The notes: a model not told the origin generated them from the letters alone. Counted from the first letter of the stretch, positions 43,213 through 53,362 are shown. The stretch is DNA of 64,000 nucleotides from Qipengyuania sp. S6317L1 (GCF_023015615.1 NZ_JALKAJ010000004.1:248001-312000), one strand, 5' to 3'. Made by a program: numbers and translations.

Positions 43213-44472
43213 TCAGCGCCGCAAGGGAAAGCGTTGGCGATAGGTGAGACAACGCCAGAGCCATTCAAGCGGTCCATAACGGAACCGGTCGAGCCACGGT
43301 TTCGACCACGCAAGCATGAGCGCCCAGCACAAGAGCACCACGATATAAAGCTCGGGCCGCGACAGTTGCCCAAACAGGCCCAGCGCCCAACCGTGCATGA
43401 CAAACACCATCACGACAGAAGTGCCGAGATAATTGGTGAAAGCGGCCCTGCCGGCCGCTCTGATGCGCGTGGAAAGCCATCCGCTCCACCCTTGCGAATA
43501 AGCCACAAGAAGCGCGGCAAGTCCGAGCGCAGTGGCCGCGCGCGGGAATGGAGACAGACCAAAGAATGCGGAAAGCGTGCTGTAATAGCTAAAGCCCGAT
43601 GCTTGCACATAAAGGCCGATCGCAAGACTGCCCAAACCGCCGATGGCAACCGCGATCCAGCCCCACTTCTTGAGATCGCTTTGCGATACGCCACCGCTGA
43701 AAAATCCCAAGCGGTAAAGCGCCATCCCGATCAGCATCATTGGAATACATTCGAACACTATCAGCCACGCATTGATGAACGGATCGAATGTGTTTTCGGA
43801 AAGTTTGTGCGCGACAATCTCGGCATAGCTTCCCTCAAGCTTGAGCTCGGTCAGCGCCGCATCCTGTTCAAGCGCCTGGGTTTTGCCGGTCGCAAGCGAC
43901 GACTGGAATTCCTCCATCCCCGCCTCGCCATTCGTGGGCATATCGGCAACAAAACCAAGCGGCCCCATGACAGCCCCAAGAAAGAGCGCGCCGACCACAT
44001 AGGCCGTGACGCCAATGCCCATCATGCGTTTGACCGAAAGCTTGAGCAAAGGAAGGGCGGCGAGCCCGCACATTCCGTAAAGCGCGAGGATATCGCCCTG
44101 CCACAAAAAGAAGAAGTGGAAGAGGCCGATGGCCAGCAGGATAAACAATCGCCACGCCTGAAGCCAGCGTGTCTGCCCCCTCGCCCACGCGCGTTCCATA
44201 AAAAGGTAAAGGCCTGCGCCAAAAAGCAGGGTGAAGATCACCCGCATCTTGCCATCAATGGCTACAAATTGCGCAATCCACAGCCAGCCGTCGGGGTCGC
44301 CGTATTCGCCAAGCCAGGCGGCAGGATAGAGATAGGCGCTGAACGGCTGACCGAAGGCGATGATATTTGCGATCAGGATGCCCATAACGGCAATCCCGCG
44401 CACAAAGTCGAGCGTTTCGATCCGGTCTTGTGCTTTTACCGGTCCGGCCGATGGCCCTTCTGGCTCAGACAT
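43213..44472 (-). CDS. DUF418 membrane protein
   Basis: 419 aa, about ten membrane helices. It opens RIETLDFVRGIAVMGILIANI, the mark of the DUF418/YeiB family, and ends in the conserved block FTNYLGTSVVMVFVMHGWALGLFG followed by GPLEWLWRCLTY. Such proteins are proposed to act like acyltransferase-type transporters, but no function is established. The start has AGGGGA upstream. Stands alone. Confidence 0.87.
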   Translation of the reverse strand: MSEPEGPSAGPVKAQDRIETLDFVRGIAVMGILIANIIAFGQPFSAYLYPAAWLGEYGDPDGWLWIAQFVAIDGKMRVIFTLLFGAGLYLFMERAWARGQTRWLQAWRLFILLAIGLFHFFFLWQGDILALYGMCGLAALPLLKLSVKRMMGIGVTAYVVGALFLGAVMGPLGFVADMPTNGEAGMEEFQSSLATGKTQALEQDAALTELKLEGSYAEIVAHKLSENTFDPFINAWLIVFECIPMMLIGMALYRLGFFSGGVSQSDLKKWGWIAVAIGGLGSLAIGLYVQASGFSYYSTLSAFFGLSPFPRAATALGLAALLVAYSQGWSGWLSTRIRAAGRAAFTNYLGTSVVMVFVMHGWALGLFGQLSRPELYIVVLLCWALMLAWSKPWLDRFRYGPLEWLWRCLTYRQRFPLRR

Positions 44473-44565
44473 GAAGTTCCCCTGATCCCATGCAAAGGTG
44501 AGTTCCTATCACCAGTCGGGCTCAGGGAAAGAGGAGAAATCTTCGCCGTCAGATAAAAGTGAGGC

Positions 44566-45660
44566 TCAAGGCTGCTTGACGAGGCACGCTTGGCCTTGGC
44601 TTTTGAGGCTGTCGCACGCGCGCTGCGCTTCGGCGCGGCTGTAAAATCCGACCGCCTGGAGCCGCGTGACATTGCCACCAGGAATCAGCGCCTTGCTGGT
44701 GCCAGAAAGCGCCGGGTTCGAAGACAGCTTGGACCACAAGCGGTCCGCATTGCTTGAAACCCCAAACGCGCCCAATTGCACCCGCCATTTCCCGTCACGC
44801 GTGGATGTGAACGTGGCAGACACAGCCGGCTGGGCAGGAGCCACCGGGGCCGGAGTGTAGGTCGCGCGCGTCGGCGCTGCACGAACGGGTGCCGGCGCCC
44901 TTTGCGAGGCTTGCTCGACAAAGACAGGCTGCGGCGATGCCGGGGTGTAGCTTGCAGCGGCTGGCGCCAATACTGGTGCTGATGCTGGTGCTGGTGCTGG
45001 TGCTGCCGGCTGACCCAGATCGATTGCGGCGAGTTCGGCGCTGCGGCGCTGCGCGGCTTCCTGCTCAAGCGAGCGGGCAAGCGATTGCGCCAGTTGGCGT
45101 TGATCCAGCGGCACATAGCCGTCCATTTGCTTGAGCGCGGTGGCGGCTTGCGGCAAGCCCTTGCCATTCGCCAAGGTCAAAAGCGCATAGGCGCGCACCC
45201 AATCCTTTTCCGCATAGTCAGCGTTGAAATGCGCAAGGCCAAGTACATATTGCGCGCGCGGATCGCCGCGATCGGACGCATCCTTGATAAATGGCATGGC
45301 TTTCGCCTGTTCCCCTTGCTGGAAAAGAAGGAGGCCGAAATTGTCTGCCGCTTTTACATGGCCAAGCTGTGCGGCCTCTTGATAAAGCGTGCGCGCGCGG
45401 GCCATGTCGGCATCAACGCCGCGGCCCAGGCGATACGCTTGCGCCAGATTGAACAGGGCATCGGCATCGCCTTGTTCGGCCGGCAACTGCCATTCTTTCA
45501 CCGCAGCATTATAATTGCCCTCGGACCACGCCTCGACGCCCTGTTTAACATCAGCGGCAGCGGGAACAGCGACCAGTGCGATTGCCATTACGCCTGAAGC
45601 CGCACCTGAGCGAAGGAGGCCCGTTCTTACGCCGGTGCCTTTTGTCGAATTGCTTGCCAT
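44566..45660 (-). CDS. SEL1-repeat and SPOR-domain protein
   Basis: 364 aa. A hydrophobic N-terminus (GVMAIALVAVPAAADV) acts as a signal peptide. Residues about 40-170 hold three or four SEL1 repeats (ALFNLAQAYRLGRGVDADMARA and like). A Pro/Ala-rich linker follows; its DNA carries a short hexanucleotide repeat (GCTGGT units, 44972-45007). The C-terminal SPOR domain (WRVQLGAFGVSSNADRLWSKL) binds denuded septal glycan. A role in division or wall remodelling is inferred. Divergent from the parA operon. Confidence 0.85.
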   Translation of the reverse strand: MASNSTKGTGVRTGLLRSGAASGVMAIALVAVPAAADVKQGVEAWSEGNYNAAVKEWQLPAEQGDADALFNLAQAYRLGRGVDADMARARTLYQEAAQLGHVKAADNFGLLLFQQGEQAKAMPFIKDASDRGDPRAQYVLGLAHFNADYAEKDWVRAYALLTLANGKGLPQAATALKQMDGYVPLDQRQLAQSLARSLEQEAAQRRSAELAAIDLGQPAAPAPAPASAPVLAPAAASYTPASPQPVFVEQASQRAPAPVRAAPTRATYTPAPVAPAQPAVSATFTSTRDGKWRVQLGAFGVSSNADRLWSKLSSNPALSGTSKALIPGGNVTRLQAVGFYSRAEAQRACDSLKSQGQACLVKQP

Positions 45661-45966
45661 GGTGTGTTGCGTCCTTTGGAAGTTTCACCAATAAAGTTAA
45701 CGTCATGCGCTTTTTCGATGGGCGCGTGCGCGTTGGATGTGTGCATTTACTAGCCTCACATTGGTTAGCATTTCGTTGATCACCGCCCCGTATACCCCTC
45801 GCGGAGCCGGCTAGAGCGAGTGAGCGCAAGCCCAATTGGCTCCCTTCTCCAAAATCAAGGCGCTCCCTCGTTAACCCAAAATTAGGGGTAGTCTGCGATC
45901 TCAGTGGTCGAGAAAGGCCGCGACCTTGCGGCTTACACATGGTCACAAAATCCAGGGGGACCGGTT
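45661..45966. other. Divergent intergenic region with a CtrA-like site
   Basis: 306 bp between the SPOR gene and parA. TTAA-N7-TTAG at 45871-45885 is one base from the CtrA consensus TTAA-N7-TTAA and lies about 80 bp before the parA start. Nothing else is recognised. Confidence 0.4.
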
Positions 45967-46689
45967 TTGCGCGTACTCGCATTGGCATCGCAGAAAGGCG
46001 GATCAGGCAAGACTACCTTGTCCGGGCATTTGGCCGTCCAGGCACAGCGCGCGGGCGCAGGCCCGGTCGTGCTGATAGATATCGACCCACAAGGTTCGCT
46101 TGCCGATTGGTGGAATGAACGCGAGGCAGAATATCCTGCCTTTGCCCAGACCACTGTATCTCGTCTCGCCAACGATCTGGCGGTTTTGCGCCAGCAAGGT
46201 TTCAAACTCGCGGTCATCGACACCCCGCCTGCAATCACGATGGCGATCCAGTCTGTGATTTCGGTCGCGGAACTGATCGTCGTTCCGACCCGGCCCAGCC
46301 CGCATGACTTGCGCGCTGTTGGTGCAACGGTGGATCTGTGTGAACGCGCTGGCAAACCGCTTGTCTTTGTCGTGAACGCAGCCACACCCAAGGCCAAGAT
46401 CACTTCAGAAGCCGCCGTTGCCCTGTCGCAACACGGCACCGTTGCCCCGATCACACTGCATCACCGCACCGATTTTGCCGCCTCGATGATCGATGGCCGC
46501 ACGGTGATGGAGGTCGAGCCCGACGGTCGCAGCTCGGCTGAGATCACGGCGCTCTGGAAATATATCTCCGACCGTCTGGAAAAGAACTTCCGTCGCACGG
46601 TCTTCGCAGCGCCGAGCGTGGGTCAACAGGCTCAACCTGGCGGCGTTCAGCGTCCAGCCGGTGGCTTTGGCCGCCGCGTGGCCCAATAA
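45967..46689 (+). CDS. ParA-family ATPase
   Basis: 240 aa from TTG 45967, which has CAGGGGG just upstream and gives the standard RVLALASQKGGSGKTT opening. A GTG at 45904 would add 21 unrelated residues. The deviant Walker A is KGGSGKTT; IDIDPQGSLADWW and VIDTPPAITM follow. ParA ATPases position DNA or protein cargo. No parB is beside it; instead a ribbon-helix-helix protein follows 8 bp on. It is likely an orphan ParA that positions a non-chromosomal cargo or a divisome-linked complex. Confidence 0.87.
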   Translation: MRVLALASQKGGSGKTTLSGHLAVQAQRAGAGPVVLIDIDPQGSLADWWNEREAEYPAFAQTTVSRLANDLAVLRQQGFKLAVIDTPPAITMAIQSVISVAELIVVPTRPSPHDLRAVGATVDLCERAGKPLVFVVNAATPKAKITSEAAVALSQHGTVAPITLHHRTDFAASMIDGRTVMEVEPDGRSSAEITALWKYISDRLEKNFRRTVFAAPSVGQQAQPGGVQRPAGGFGRRVAQ

Positions 46690-46697
46690 GCGCCGGG

Positions 46698-47252
46698 ATG
46701 CACGCCATGTCCGACGCCAGCTTCGCCTCGCTTGGACCAACTCTGCTCGCTCGCAAGGGCGGAGCAAAGCCTGCCATGCGCCCGCAAGTCGCGCCCCTGC
46801 CGGGTGTGGTCGTGTCGAGCGAAGACCAGCTCGAAGATCTGGGCTGGAACGACATGGGTGACGCAAACGACACTCAGACAGGCGACCAAACCGGTTCCGA
46901 CAGCCCGGTCGTGCGCGAGCAGCAGGATCGCCTCGCCAAGCGCATTGCCGCAGGCGAAGCCGACGCTGTCCTGCCCCAGCCGGTCGCGAAAATTCCTTCA
47001 AGGAAAAAGCTGAAAGCCCAGAAGAAATCTGTGTCCAAAGCCACCGCGGCAACGCCCAAAACCTTGAAGCGTGCCGCGTTTACCCTGCGGCTTGACCCGG
47101 AGCGCCATCTCAAGCTGCGCCTCGCTGCCACGATAAACGGCAAAAGCGCACAGGCTCTGCTCACCGAAGCACTCGATGCAATGCTGAGCGAAATCGCCGA
47201 TCTCGACGCCCTTGCGCGGCGCGTGAAGCCCACAATGACGCAAGAGGGCTGA
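46698..47252 (+). CDS. ParA-linked ribbon-helix-helix protein
   Basis: 184 aa. The N-terminal 115 residues are acidic and low in order; a basic linker (SRKKLKAQKKSVSKATAA) precedes a C-terminal ribbon-helix-helix fold (AAFTLRLDPERHLKLRLAA and SAQALLTEALDAML). Small RHH proteins partner ParA in several plasmid and chromosomal systems, where they bind the centromere or stimulate the ATPase through a flexible tail. The start may be the ATG at 46698 or 46707. The function is inferred from position. Confidence 0.7.
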   Translation: MHAMSDASFASLGPTLLARKGGAKPAMRPQVAPLPGVVVSSEDQLEDLGWNDMGDANDTQTGDQTGSDSPVVREQQDRLAKRIAAGEADAVLPQPVAKIPSRKKLKAQKKSVSKATAATPKTLKRAAFTLRLDPERHLKLRLAATINGKSAQALLTEALDAMLSEIADLDALARRVKPTMTQEG

Positions 47253-47315
47253 CCAATGTTTTTCAATTCATCGACCACGACAGACAAGACAATGAAACCA
47301 TTAGGGGAAACGAAA

Positions 47316-48752
47316 ATGGCTCGTCATACGAAACGCACCAGCGGTCCCAAGTTGGGGCTCATCATGGGCACCGCGGTGGCGAGCCTTGCGCTTGCAAGCT
47401 GCGCCTCCTCTGCGCCTCCTGCGCAGGTTTCGTTCAACAAAGCCGCAAGCGCGCTTGAAAAAGGCAATGTCGGTAAGGCTGTATCGCACGCCGAAGCCGC
47501 AGTGCTTGCCTCCCCTCGGGACGCAGAATACCGCGCCATTCTTGGCAGCGCATATCTCGAAGCCGGTCGCTTTCAATCGGCCGCTACCGCTTTTGGCGAA
47601 GCGCTTGAGCTTGGCGACAATCGTGGCCGCACTGTTTTGAGTTACGCCCTTGCGAAGACCGCCATCGGCGACAACCGCGCTGCTGTTGGTGAGCTTCAGG
47701 CGCGCCAGAACAGCGTTCCACGCGCTGATCTTGGCCTTGCGCTTGCTCTGGCTGGCGAAGCGGATCGCGGCGTCAAAGTGCTGATCGAAAGCATTCGCGA
47801 TGGCAACACATCGCCAAAAGCGCGCCAGAACCTCGCCTATGCTTATGCGCTGGCTGGCAATTGGCGTGCTGCGCGGGTGATGGCGGCAGAAGACGTGCCC
47901 CCCGCACAGCTTGATGCTCGCCTCTCCGATTGGGCCGCAAGCGCGCGTCCGGAAGATCACATGATGCGTGTGTCAAAACTGCTAGGCCTGACGCCGGTAA
48001 GCGATGCTGGCCAGCCGCAACATCTTGCCCTTGCCAACTTCCCCGCCTTTGCGGACACGGTTGCCGAAGTAGAGCAACTCGCGAGCGCTGATTCGGCGCC
48101 CGTAGCCGCTCCGAAAGCTGCACCAAGCCCCGCGCCTGTCGCAGCATCGGCACGCGCTGCTGCGCCGCGTCAGAGCGAAGCAATGGCGATGGGTCTTAGC
48201 GATGTCGACGGTGTGACCGAGAATACTCGCAAAACGCCTGCACCAACGCTTGCTGCTGCTCCTGCACCGGCAAAGGCGCCAGCGCCCGTCGCAGCGTCAA
48301 GGCCTGCTGCTCCTCGCTTTGTGTCAAACGCCATCGTTCAATCAACGCCAAAGCCTGCGTCACGGCCTGCTCCGCAAGCCGTTTCTGCACCGCGTGCGGC
48401 CGCGCCTGAAAAGGCTCCGACACGCACCGCCAGTGCCAGCGCTCCCAAAACCGGGTCAGCAGACACGCACCGGGTCCAGCTTGGATCGTTCAACAGCAAA
48501 GAAGTTGCCGAGGCAAAATGGGAAGAGTTCCAGCGCCGTTATCCCGCTCTTCGCGGACATGACGCGGTCCTTACCGAGGCGCAGGTCAACGGTCGCACCT
48601 TCTTCCGTGTCGCTGCTGCCGGTTTCGATGCACGCGATGCACGCGACGTGTGCGGCTCGGTCAAGCGTTCCGGCGGCGGCTGTTTTGCCTATGCCAAGTC
48701 GAGCCCACCTGCCGGCGCTGTGAAGCGCGGCGTGCGTGTGGCTGCTCGCTAA
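47316..48752 (+). CDS. TPR/SPOR-domain lipoprotein
   Basis: 478 aa from ATG 47316 (AGGGGA upstream). The signal peptide ends in the lipobox LASC (VASLALASC), so the mature protein should be lipid-anchored. Residues about 40-190 are TPR repeats (AEYRAILGSAYLEAGRFQSAA). A long Pro/Ala linker follows, and the SPOR domain (HRVQLGSFNSKEVAEAKWEEF) ends the protein. It is the third gene of the parA operon. A septal, peptidoglycan-binding role is inferred. Confidence 0.86.
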   Translation: MARHTKRTSGPKLGLIMGTAVASLALASCASSAPPAQVSFNKAASALEKGNVGKAVSHAEAAVLASPRDAEYRAILGSAYLEAGRFQSAATAFGEALELGDNRGRTVLSYALAKTAIGDNRAAVGELQARQNSVPRADLGLALALAGEADRGVKVLIESIRDGNTSPKARQNLAYAYALAGNWRAARVMAAEDVPPAQLDARLSDWAASARPEDHMMRVSKLLGLTPVSDAGQPQHLALANFPAFADTVAEVEQLASADSAPVAAPKAAPSPAPVAASARAAAPRQSEAMAMGLSDVDGVTENTRKTPAPTLAAAPAPAKAPAPVAASRPAAPRFVSNAIVQSTPKPASRPAPQAVSAPRAAAPEKAPTRTASASAPKTGSADTHRVQLGSFNSKEVAEAKWEEFQRRYPALRGHDAVLTEAQVNGRTFFRVAAAGFDARDARDVCGSVKRSGGGCFAYAKSSPPAGAVKRGVRVAAR

Positions 48753-48799
48753 GAGAACGTCTTTTCGCTCAAGCGACCAAAACAAGCTTCAGCAAAATT

Positions 48800-48838
48800 G
48801 CCCCCGAAAGAGCGCCATGCCTTTCGGGGGTATTTTTT
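48800..48838 (+). terminator. Terminator of the parA operon
   Basis: CCCCCGAAAG pairs with CTTTCGGGGG around a 10-base loop, followed by TATTTTTTT. Confidence 0.92.
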
Positions 48839-48844
48839 TGGCGT

Positions 48845-50080
48845 TCAATCCGAAACCGCCACGCCGCCTTTGATTAAGGCGCGCACGCGGCCCTGAACCC
48901 CTTGCATATCGAATGGCGTGTTGTCGGATGTCGCGGCCATCTTTGTCCGGTTGACCACCCACGGTGCATCTGGATCAACCAGTGCAATATCGGCCTCAAA
49001 GCCAGCGCTCAAAGCGCCTGCCGGCACACCCAGAAGCCGTGCGGGATTGGTGCTGAGCAATTCGAAGGCGCGGGTCATATCGATCACTTCGTCGCGCACC
49101 AGCCCCATGACCATCGCAAGCAGCGTCTCTGCGCCCGCCATGCCCGGCTCCGCATCGGCAAAGGGCAGACGCTTATCCTCCGGCCCGCGCGCGTCATGGC
49201 CGCTCGCGATCACATCGACTGTTCCATCGCCGATCGCTTCGAGCGCGGCCTGTCGGTCGGTTTCGCTGCGCAATGGCGGTGAAAGGCGGGTGAAGGTGCG
49301 GAAATCGACGGTGGCAAGGTCTGAAAGCATGAAATGCGCGGGCGTGATACCACAGGTAATCTTTACCCCCCTCGCTTTCGCAGTACGCACCAGATCAAAG
49401 CCAGCAGCAGTCGTCACCTGACGAAAATGCACCCGCGCGCCGCTCAGTTCTGCCAGAGCGATATCGCGCGCAATCGCCAGCGCTTCGGCTTGTGCAGGCG
49501 CACTTGGCAGGCCAAGCCGCGTTGCGACCTCCCCTGCCGTCGCGCTGGCCCTGCCGACAAGAGCAGCATCCTCGGCATGGGTCACCACCACAAGGTCGAG
49601 CATGGCGGCATATTGGCAAAGGCGCAGCATGACGCCGCTATCACCGATCCACTGTCGACCCGTTGCGATGCCGCGCGCCCCTGCCTCGCGCATGAGAGCG
49701 ATCTCGGCAAGTTCGCTCCCCTCAAGGCCGCGTGTGGCGGCGGCGAGAGGATGCACCCAAAGGTCGGGCTTACCGCTTTTGGCGATGTAGTTGACGCGGC
49801 TCGGGTAATCGAGCGGGGGCGATTGATCGGGCATCAGCGCGGCCCGCGTGATGCCGCCGAAATGGAACGCGGGCTTATCAACCGCGAACACTCCAAAATC
49901 GACAAGGCCAGGAGCGATGAGTTTGCCGCGCGCGTCGATGATATCGTCGCCATTTTTCGGGGCGACATTTGCACCCACCGCCTCGATCAGACCATCGACG
50001 CACCGTACACCGCCCTCGATCAGGCCTCGCGGCGTGACCAGCGTGGCCTCGATGATCGTAAGGGGTTTTGTCTGTCTCAT
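48845..50080 (-). CDS. Dihydroorotase homologue lacking zinc ligands (PyrC'/PyrX type)
   Basis: 411 aa. The overall fold is dihydroorotase: [30 protein letters not shown] and a typical C-terminal [17 protein letters not shown]. The HxH zinc motif after GLVD is absent ([12 protein letters not shown]), and the catalytic TDHAPH block is replaced by [11 protein letters not shown]. Such degenerate copies next to pyrB occur in Pseudomonas, where PyrC' has no catalysis but is needed for aspartate transcarbamoylase assembly. Its ATG overlaps the pyrB stop (ATGA). A true pyrC must lie elsewhere. Confidence 0.87.
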   Translation of the reverse strand: MRQTKPLTIIEATLVTPRGLIEGGVRCVDGLIEAVGANVAPKNGDDIIDARGKLIAPGLVDFGVFAVDKPAFHFGGITRAALMPDQSPPLDYPSRVNYIAKSGKPDLWVHPLAAATRGLEGSELAEIALMREAGARGIATGRQWIGDSGVMLRLCQYAAMLDLVVVTHAEDAALVGRASATAGEVATRLGLPSAPAQAEALAIARDIALAELSGARVHFRQVTTAAGFDLVRTAKARGVKITCGITPAHFMLSDLATVDFRTFTRLSPPLRSETDRQAALEAIGDGTVDVIASGHDARGPEDKRLPFADAEPGMAGAETLLAMVMGLVRDEVIDMTRAFELLSTNPARLLGVPAGALSAGFEADIALVDPDAPWVVNRTKMAATSDNTPFDMQGVQGRVRALIKGGVAVSD

Positions 50081-51111
50081 GCCGACCACCCTTCGACACC
50101 GCGCGCTGATCGGGTCAACACATCAAGACACGCCATGCGGATCGCAACGCCCATCTCCACCTGACTTGTGATGATCGAGCGGCCGATCATATCCGCAACC
50201 TCGCTGTCGATCTCAACGCCCCTGTTCATGGGGCCGGGGTGCATCACCAAAGCATCGGGAGCCGCCCGCTCCAGCCGCGCTTTTGTAAGGCCATAAAGGT
50301 GATGATATTCGCGCGCCGAGGGGATGAATTGACCCGACATACGCTCCGACTGGAGGCGCAGCATCATCACCACATCCACCCCTTCAAGCGCGGCATCGAA
50401 GTCATGGAACACCTGCGCGCCCATCATTTCCACCCCGTAGGGCATCAATGCGGGCGGCGAGCACAGGCGCACACTTGCGCCCATCGCCTGAAGGCACAAG
50501 ATGTTCGAGCGGGCAACGCGGCTGTGAAGGATGTCACCACATATAAGGATCGTTCGCCCGGTAAAATCCTCGCTCGCCTCGCCGCGTTCGGTGAGCGCCT
50601 TGCGCAGCGCGAGCGCGTCGAGAAGCGCCTGTGTCGGGTGCTCGTGCTGACCGTCACCTGCGTTCAACACCGGGCAATCAACCTTATCCGCGATCAGCTG
50701 CGTCGCTCCGCTCGACCCGTGCCGGATCACAATCGCGTCGGCGCGCATGGCGTTGAGGGTGATCGCTGTATCGATCAGTGTCTCACCCTTCTTCACGCTC
50801 GAGGTCGCAGCGTGCATGTTGACGACGTCGGCGCCCAGACGTTTACCCGCGATCTCGAACGAAAGAAGCGTCCTCGTCGAATTTTCGAAGAAGGCATTGA
50901 TAATGGTCAGGCCGCTCAAAAGTTCTGAGCGTTTGCTACTGCCCCTGTTCAATTCCACCCATTCCTCGGCAGAGGCGAGGAGATAGAGGATCTCGTGCCG
51001 CTCCAACTGGCTGATACCGGTCAGGCTCGTGTGGGGAAAAGCGTGGCTGCCTTCGGGGAAGCGCCCCGATTGTAACGCATCGCTCGCGCTTTGGTTGTGC
51101 GTCGTATCCAT
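50077..51111 (-). CDS. pyrB: Aspartate carbamoyltransferase catalytic subunit
   Basis: 344 aa, forms carbamoyl-aspartate in pyrimidine synthesis. The carbamoyl-phosphate loop is [13 protein letters not shown], and [12 protein letters not shown] is the second signature; [10 protein letters not shown] lies near the C-terminus. About 35 residues precede the first conserved helix, a little longer than the E. coli enzyme, as in the class A/B enzymes that pair with a dihydroorotase. ATG 51111 has AAAGGC upstream. Followed by the coupled pseudo-dihydroorotase; no pyrI is present. Confidence 0.94.
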   Translation of the reverse strand: MDTTHNQSASDALQSGRFPEGSHAFPHTSLTGISQLERHEILYLLASAEEWVELNRGSSKRSELLSGLTIINAFFENSTRTLLSFEIAGKRLGADVVNMHAATSSVKKGETLIDTAITLNAMRADAIVIRHGSSGATQLIADKVDCPVLNAGDGQHEHPTQALLDALALRKALTERGEASEDFTGRTILICGDILHSRVARSNILCLQAMGASVRLCSPPALMPYGVEMMGAQVFHDFDAALEGVDVVMMLRLQSERMSGQFIPSAREYHHLYGLTKARLERAAPDALVMHPGPMNRGVEIDSEVADMIGRSIITSQVEMGVAIRMACLDVLTRSARGVEGWSA

Positions 51112-51270
51112 TAAAGCCACGCCTTTAGTCGAGGTGTGAACGTCGCTCAACCCATTGCTGCACCGCTTCCCCTAGAAGTTTCGCATGCACGCGCTTATGG
51201 CTTGTGGAACCGTGGCGCGTATTCGGGCGTTGCGTCGGGCATTCAGGGTCGAAGATTTCAAGGAAAACAG

Positions 51271-53169
51271 ATGAGCTTTTTGGGCAAAGCGTGGAAGGTT
51301 ATTGTCGGCATTAAGGATGGGCTCGTGCTCGTATTCATGCTGCTGTTCTTCGTCATGCTGTTCAGCATCCTTTCCGCCAGCCCCAATCCCGGCCAGGTGC
51401 GCGAAGGCGCGCTTTATATCGATATGACCGGCTTCGTCGTTGAAGAGAAAAGCGAGGTCGATCCGCTCGACACGCTGCTGAGTGGATCTGCGCCGCCCGT
51501 CGAAATACTCTCACGCGATCTGGTGCGTGCGCTCGATACTGCTGCAACCGATGACCGGGTGAAAGCCGTTGTCCTCGACCTCAGCGGATTTATCGGCGGC
51601 GGACAGGTGCATATGCAGGAAATCGCCGATGCGATGGACCGTGTGCGCAAGACCGAAAAGCCGGTTTTGACCTATGCTCTTGGCTATGGCGATGACCATA
51701 TGCACCTCGCTTCCCACGCGAGCGAAGTCTGGGTCGATCCCATGGGCGGCGCTGTAATCGCCGGCCCCGGTGGCTCGCGTCTTTACTACGCCGGCCTGCT
51801 CGACAATCTCAACGTCAATATGCGCGTGTACCGCGTCGGCACGTTCAAAGCAGCGGTCGAGCCCTATATCCTCAGCGAACCATCCGAGGCGGCGCTTGAA
51901 AATCAGGCGAGCCTTTACGGCGCGCTTTGGGAAGAATGGCAGGCCAATGTGAAAAAGGCGCGGCCCTCGCTCGATCTAGATCGCGTAACCAGTGATCCTG
52001 TTGCGTGGGTGGAGGCTTCGTCCGGTGATCTGGCCGACGCAGCTCTTGACGCAGGGCTCGTCGATAAAGTCGGCACGAGGGTCGAGTTCGGCCAGCATGT
52101 CGCGAGTATTTCCGGAGAAGATGCTTACGACAAGAAGCCCGGCACTTACGCGAAGAGCGAGTTTGCGCCCTATCTGGCTGACATCGGCCCGGGTACCGGC
52201 TCGTCCAGCAACACTATCGCCGTCGTAACAATCGCAGGCACTATCGTGGATGGTGATGCAGGGCCCGGCGCTGCGGGGGGCGAGCGTATCGTCGAGCTTC
52301 TCGACGCCGCCATTATCGACGACAGCGTGAAGGGCTTGGTCGTGCGCGTCGATTCCCCGGGCGGTTCGGCGATGGCTTCGGAAGACATCCGCTTGGCAAT
52401 CGAACGTTTCCGCTCCGACAAGGATGTGCCCGTTGCAGTGTCCTTCGCCAATGTTGCTGCCAGTGGCGGATATTGGGTCGCCACCAACGCCGACCGCATT
52501 TTCGCGCAGCCTGAAACCATCACCGGATCAATCGGCGTCTTTGCCGCCATTCCGACCTTTGAGAACGCAGCTGCCGAGATCGGCGTGAACGCGGCAGGGT
52601 ATCGCACCACGCCCTTGTCAGGTCAGCCCGATCTGATTGAAGGTTTCTCGCCAGAGATCGACGCGATCCTTCAGGCAGGAGTGGAGAACACCTATTCCGA
52701 ATTTCTCACCCGCGTCAGCGCCGCGCGCGGCATGACCACCGAACGTGTCGATGCCATTGCCCAGGGCCGTGTCTGGGACGGAGGCACAGCGCGCCAGCTG
52801 GGCCTTGTCGATCAGTTCGGCGGGCTGAGCGATGCCTTGCAGTGGGTCGCAGGCGAAGCCGGGCTTGAACAAAACGACTGGAGCGCGCGCTTCCTTGGCA
52901 AGACGCCTTCGGGTTACGATTCGCTCATCCGCCAGCTGTTGACCGACGCGAGCGGCCCGGCGGCGCAGGCACGCGGCGGAGACCTTTTTGCAATGACCGC
53001 CCGTCAACGCGAGGCGCTTATGAGCCAGATCGTGAGCGATGCGCAATTGCTCACCTCGGCGCAGGGCGTGCAGGCCTATTGCCTCGAATGTCCCGCTGAT
53101 TTGCGACCCTCTGCTGCGCATAACAGTGATGGTCTTGCCAGGTTGATCTCAAGTTGGATTGCGCGCTGA
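51271..53169 (+). CDS. sppA: Signal peptide peptidase SppA, 67-kDa type
   Basis: 632 aa from ATG 51271, with AAGGA nine bases upstream. An N-terminal membrane helix (LVFMLLFFVMLFSIL) anchors it, with two tandem SppA domains in the periplasm. The catalytic Lys lies in RVGTFKAAVEPY of the first domain and the Ser in NVAASGGYWVATNAD of the second, the split active site known in E. coli SppA. It clears cleaved signal peptides. Divergent from pyrB. Confidence 0.93.
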   Translation: MSFLGKAWKVIVGIKDGLVLVFMLLFFVMLFSILSASPNPGQVREGALYIDMTGFVVEEKSEVDPLDTLLSGSAPPVEILSRDLVRALDTAATDDRVKAVVLDLSGFIGGGQVHMQEIADAMDRVRKTEKPVLTYALGYGDDHMHLASHASEVWVDPMGGAVIAGPGGSRLYYAGLLDNLNVNMRVYRVGTFKAAVEPYILSEPSEAALENQASLYGALWEEWQANVKKARPSLDLDRVTSDPVAWVEASSGDLADAALDAGLVDKVGTRVEFGQHVASISGEDAYDKKPGTYAKSEFAPYLADIGPGTGSSSNTIAVVTIAGTIVDGDAGPGAAGGERIVELLDAAIIDDSVKGLVVRVDSPGGSAMASEDIRLAIERFRSDKDVPVAVSFANVAASGGYWVATNADRIFAQPETITGSIGVFAAIPTFENAAAEIGVNAAGYRTTPLSGQPDLIEGFSPEIDAILQAGVENTYSEFLTRVSAARGMTTERVDAIAQGRVWDGGTARQLGLVDQFGGLSDALQWVAGEAGLEQNDWSARFLGKTPSGYDSLIRQLLTDASGPAAQARGGDLFAMTARQREALMSQIVSDAQLLTSAQGVQAYCLECPADLRPSAAHNSDGLARLISSWIAR

Positions 53170-53287
53170 ACGGAAAGGTTCTGGAGCCAAGGCCGGCCTG
53201 CAAAGGTCGCTTGCCAAAAAAAGGCGCACGCAGTAAATGCGCCGACCTGCCCTCAGCCGGATTATAATCCGCCAAAATGCACAGGGC

Positions 53288-53362
53288 GGGCGCGTAGCTC
53301 AGTGGTAGAGCACACCCTTCACACGGGTGGGGTCGCAAGTTCAATCCTTGCCGCGCCCACCA
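53288..53362 (+). tRNA. tRNA-Val (anticodon CAC), attachment target
   Basis: 75 nt with encoded CCA. Acceptor arms GGGCGCG and CGCGCCC pair. The D-arm, the anticodon stem CACCC/GGGTG with loop TTCACAC, and the T-loop GTTCAATCC are intact. Its 3' half, from the anticodon stem on, is repeated at 62167-62222, marking it as the integration target. Confidence 0.97.

Noticed and set aside
44972..45007. Phase-variable hexanucleotide repeat in the SPOR gene
   Set aside because: Units are 6 bp, so gain or loss keeps the frame and would only alter a Pro/Ala linker.
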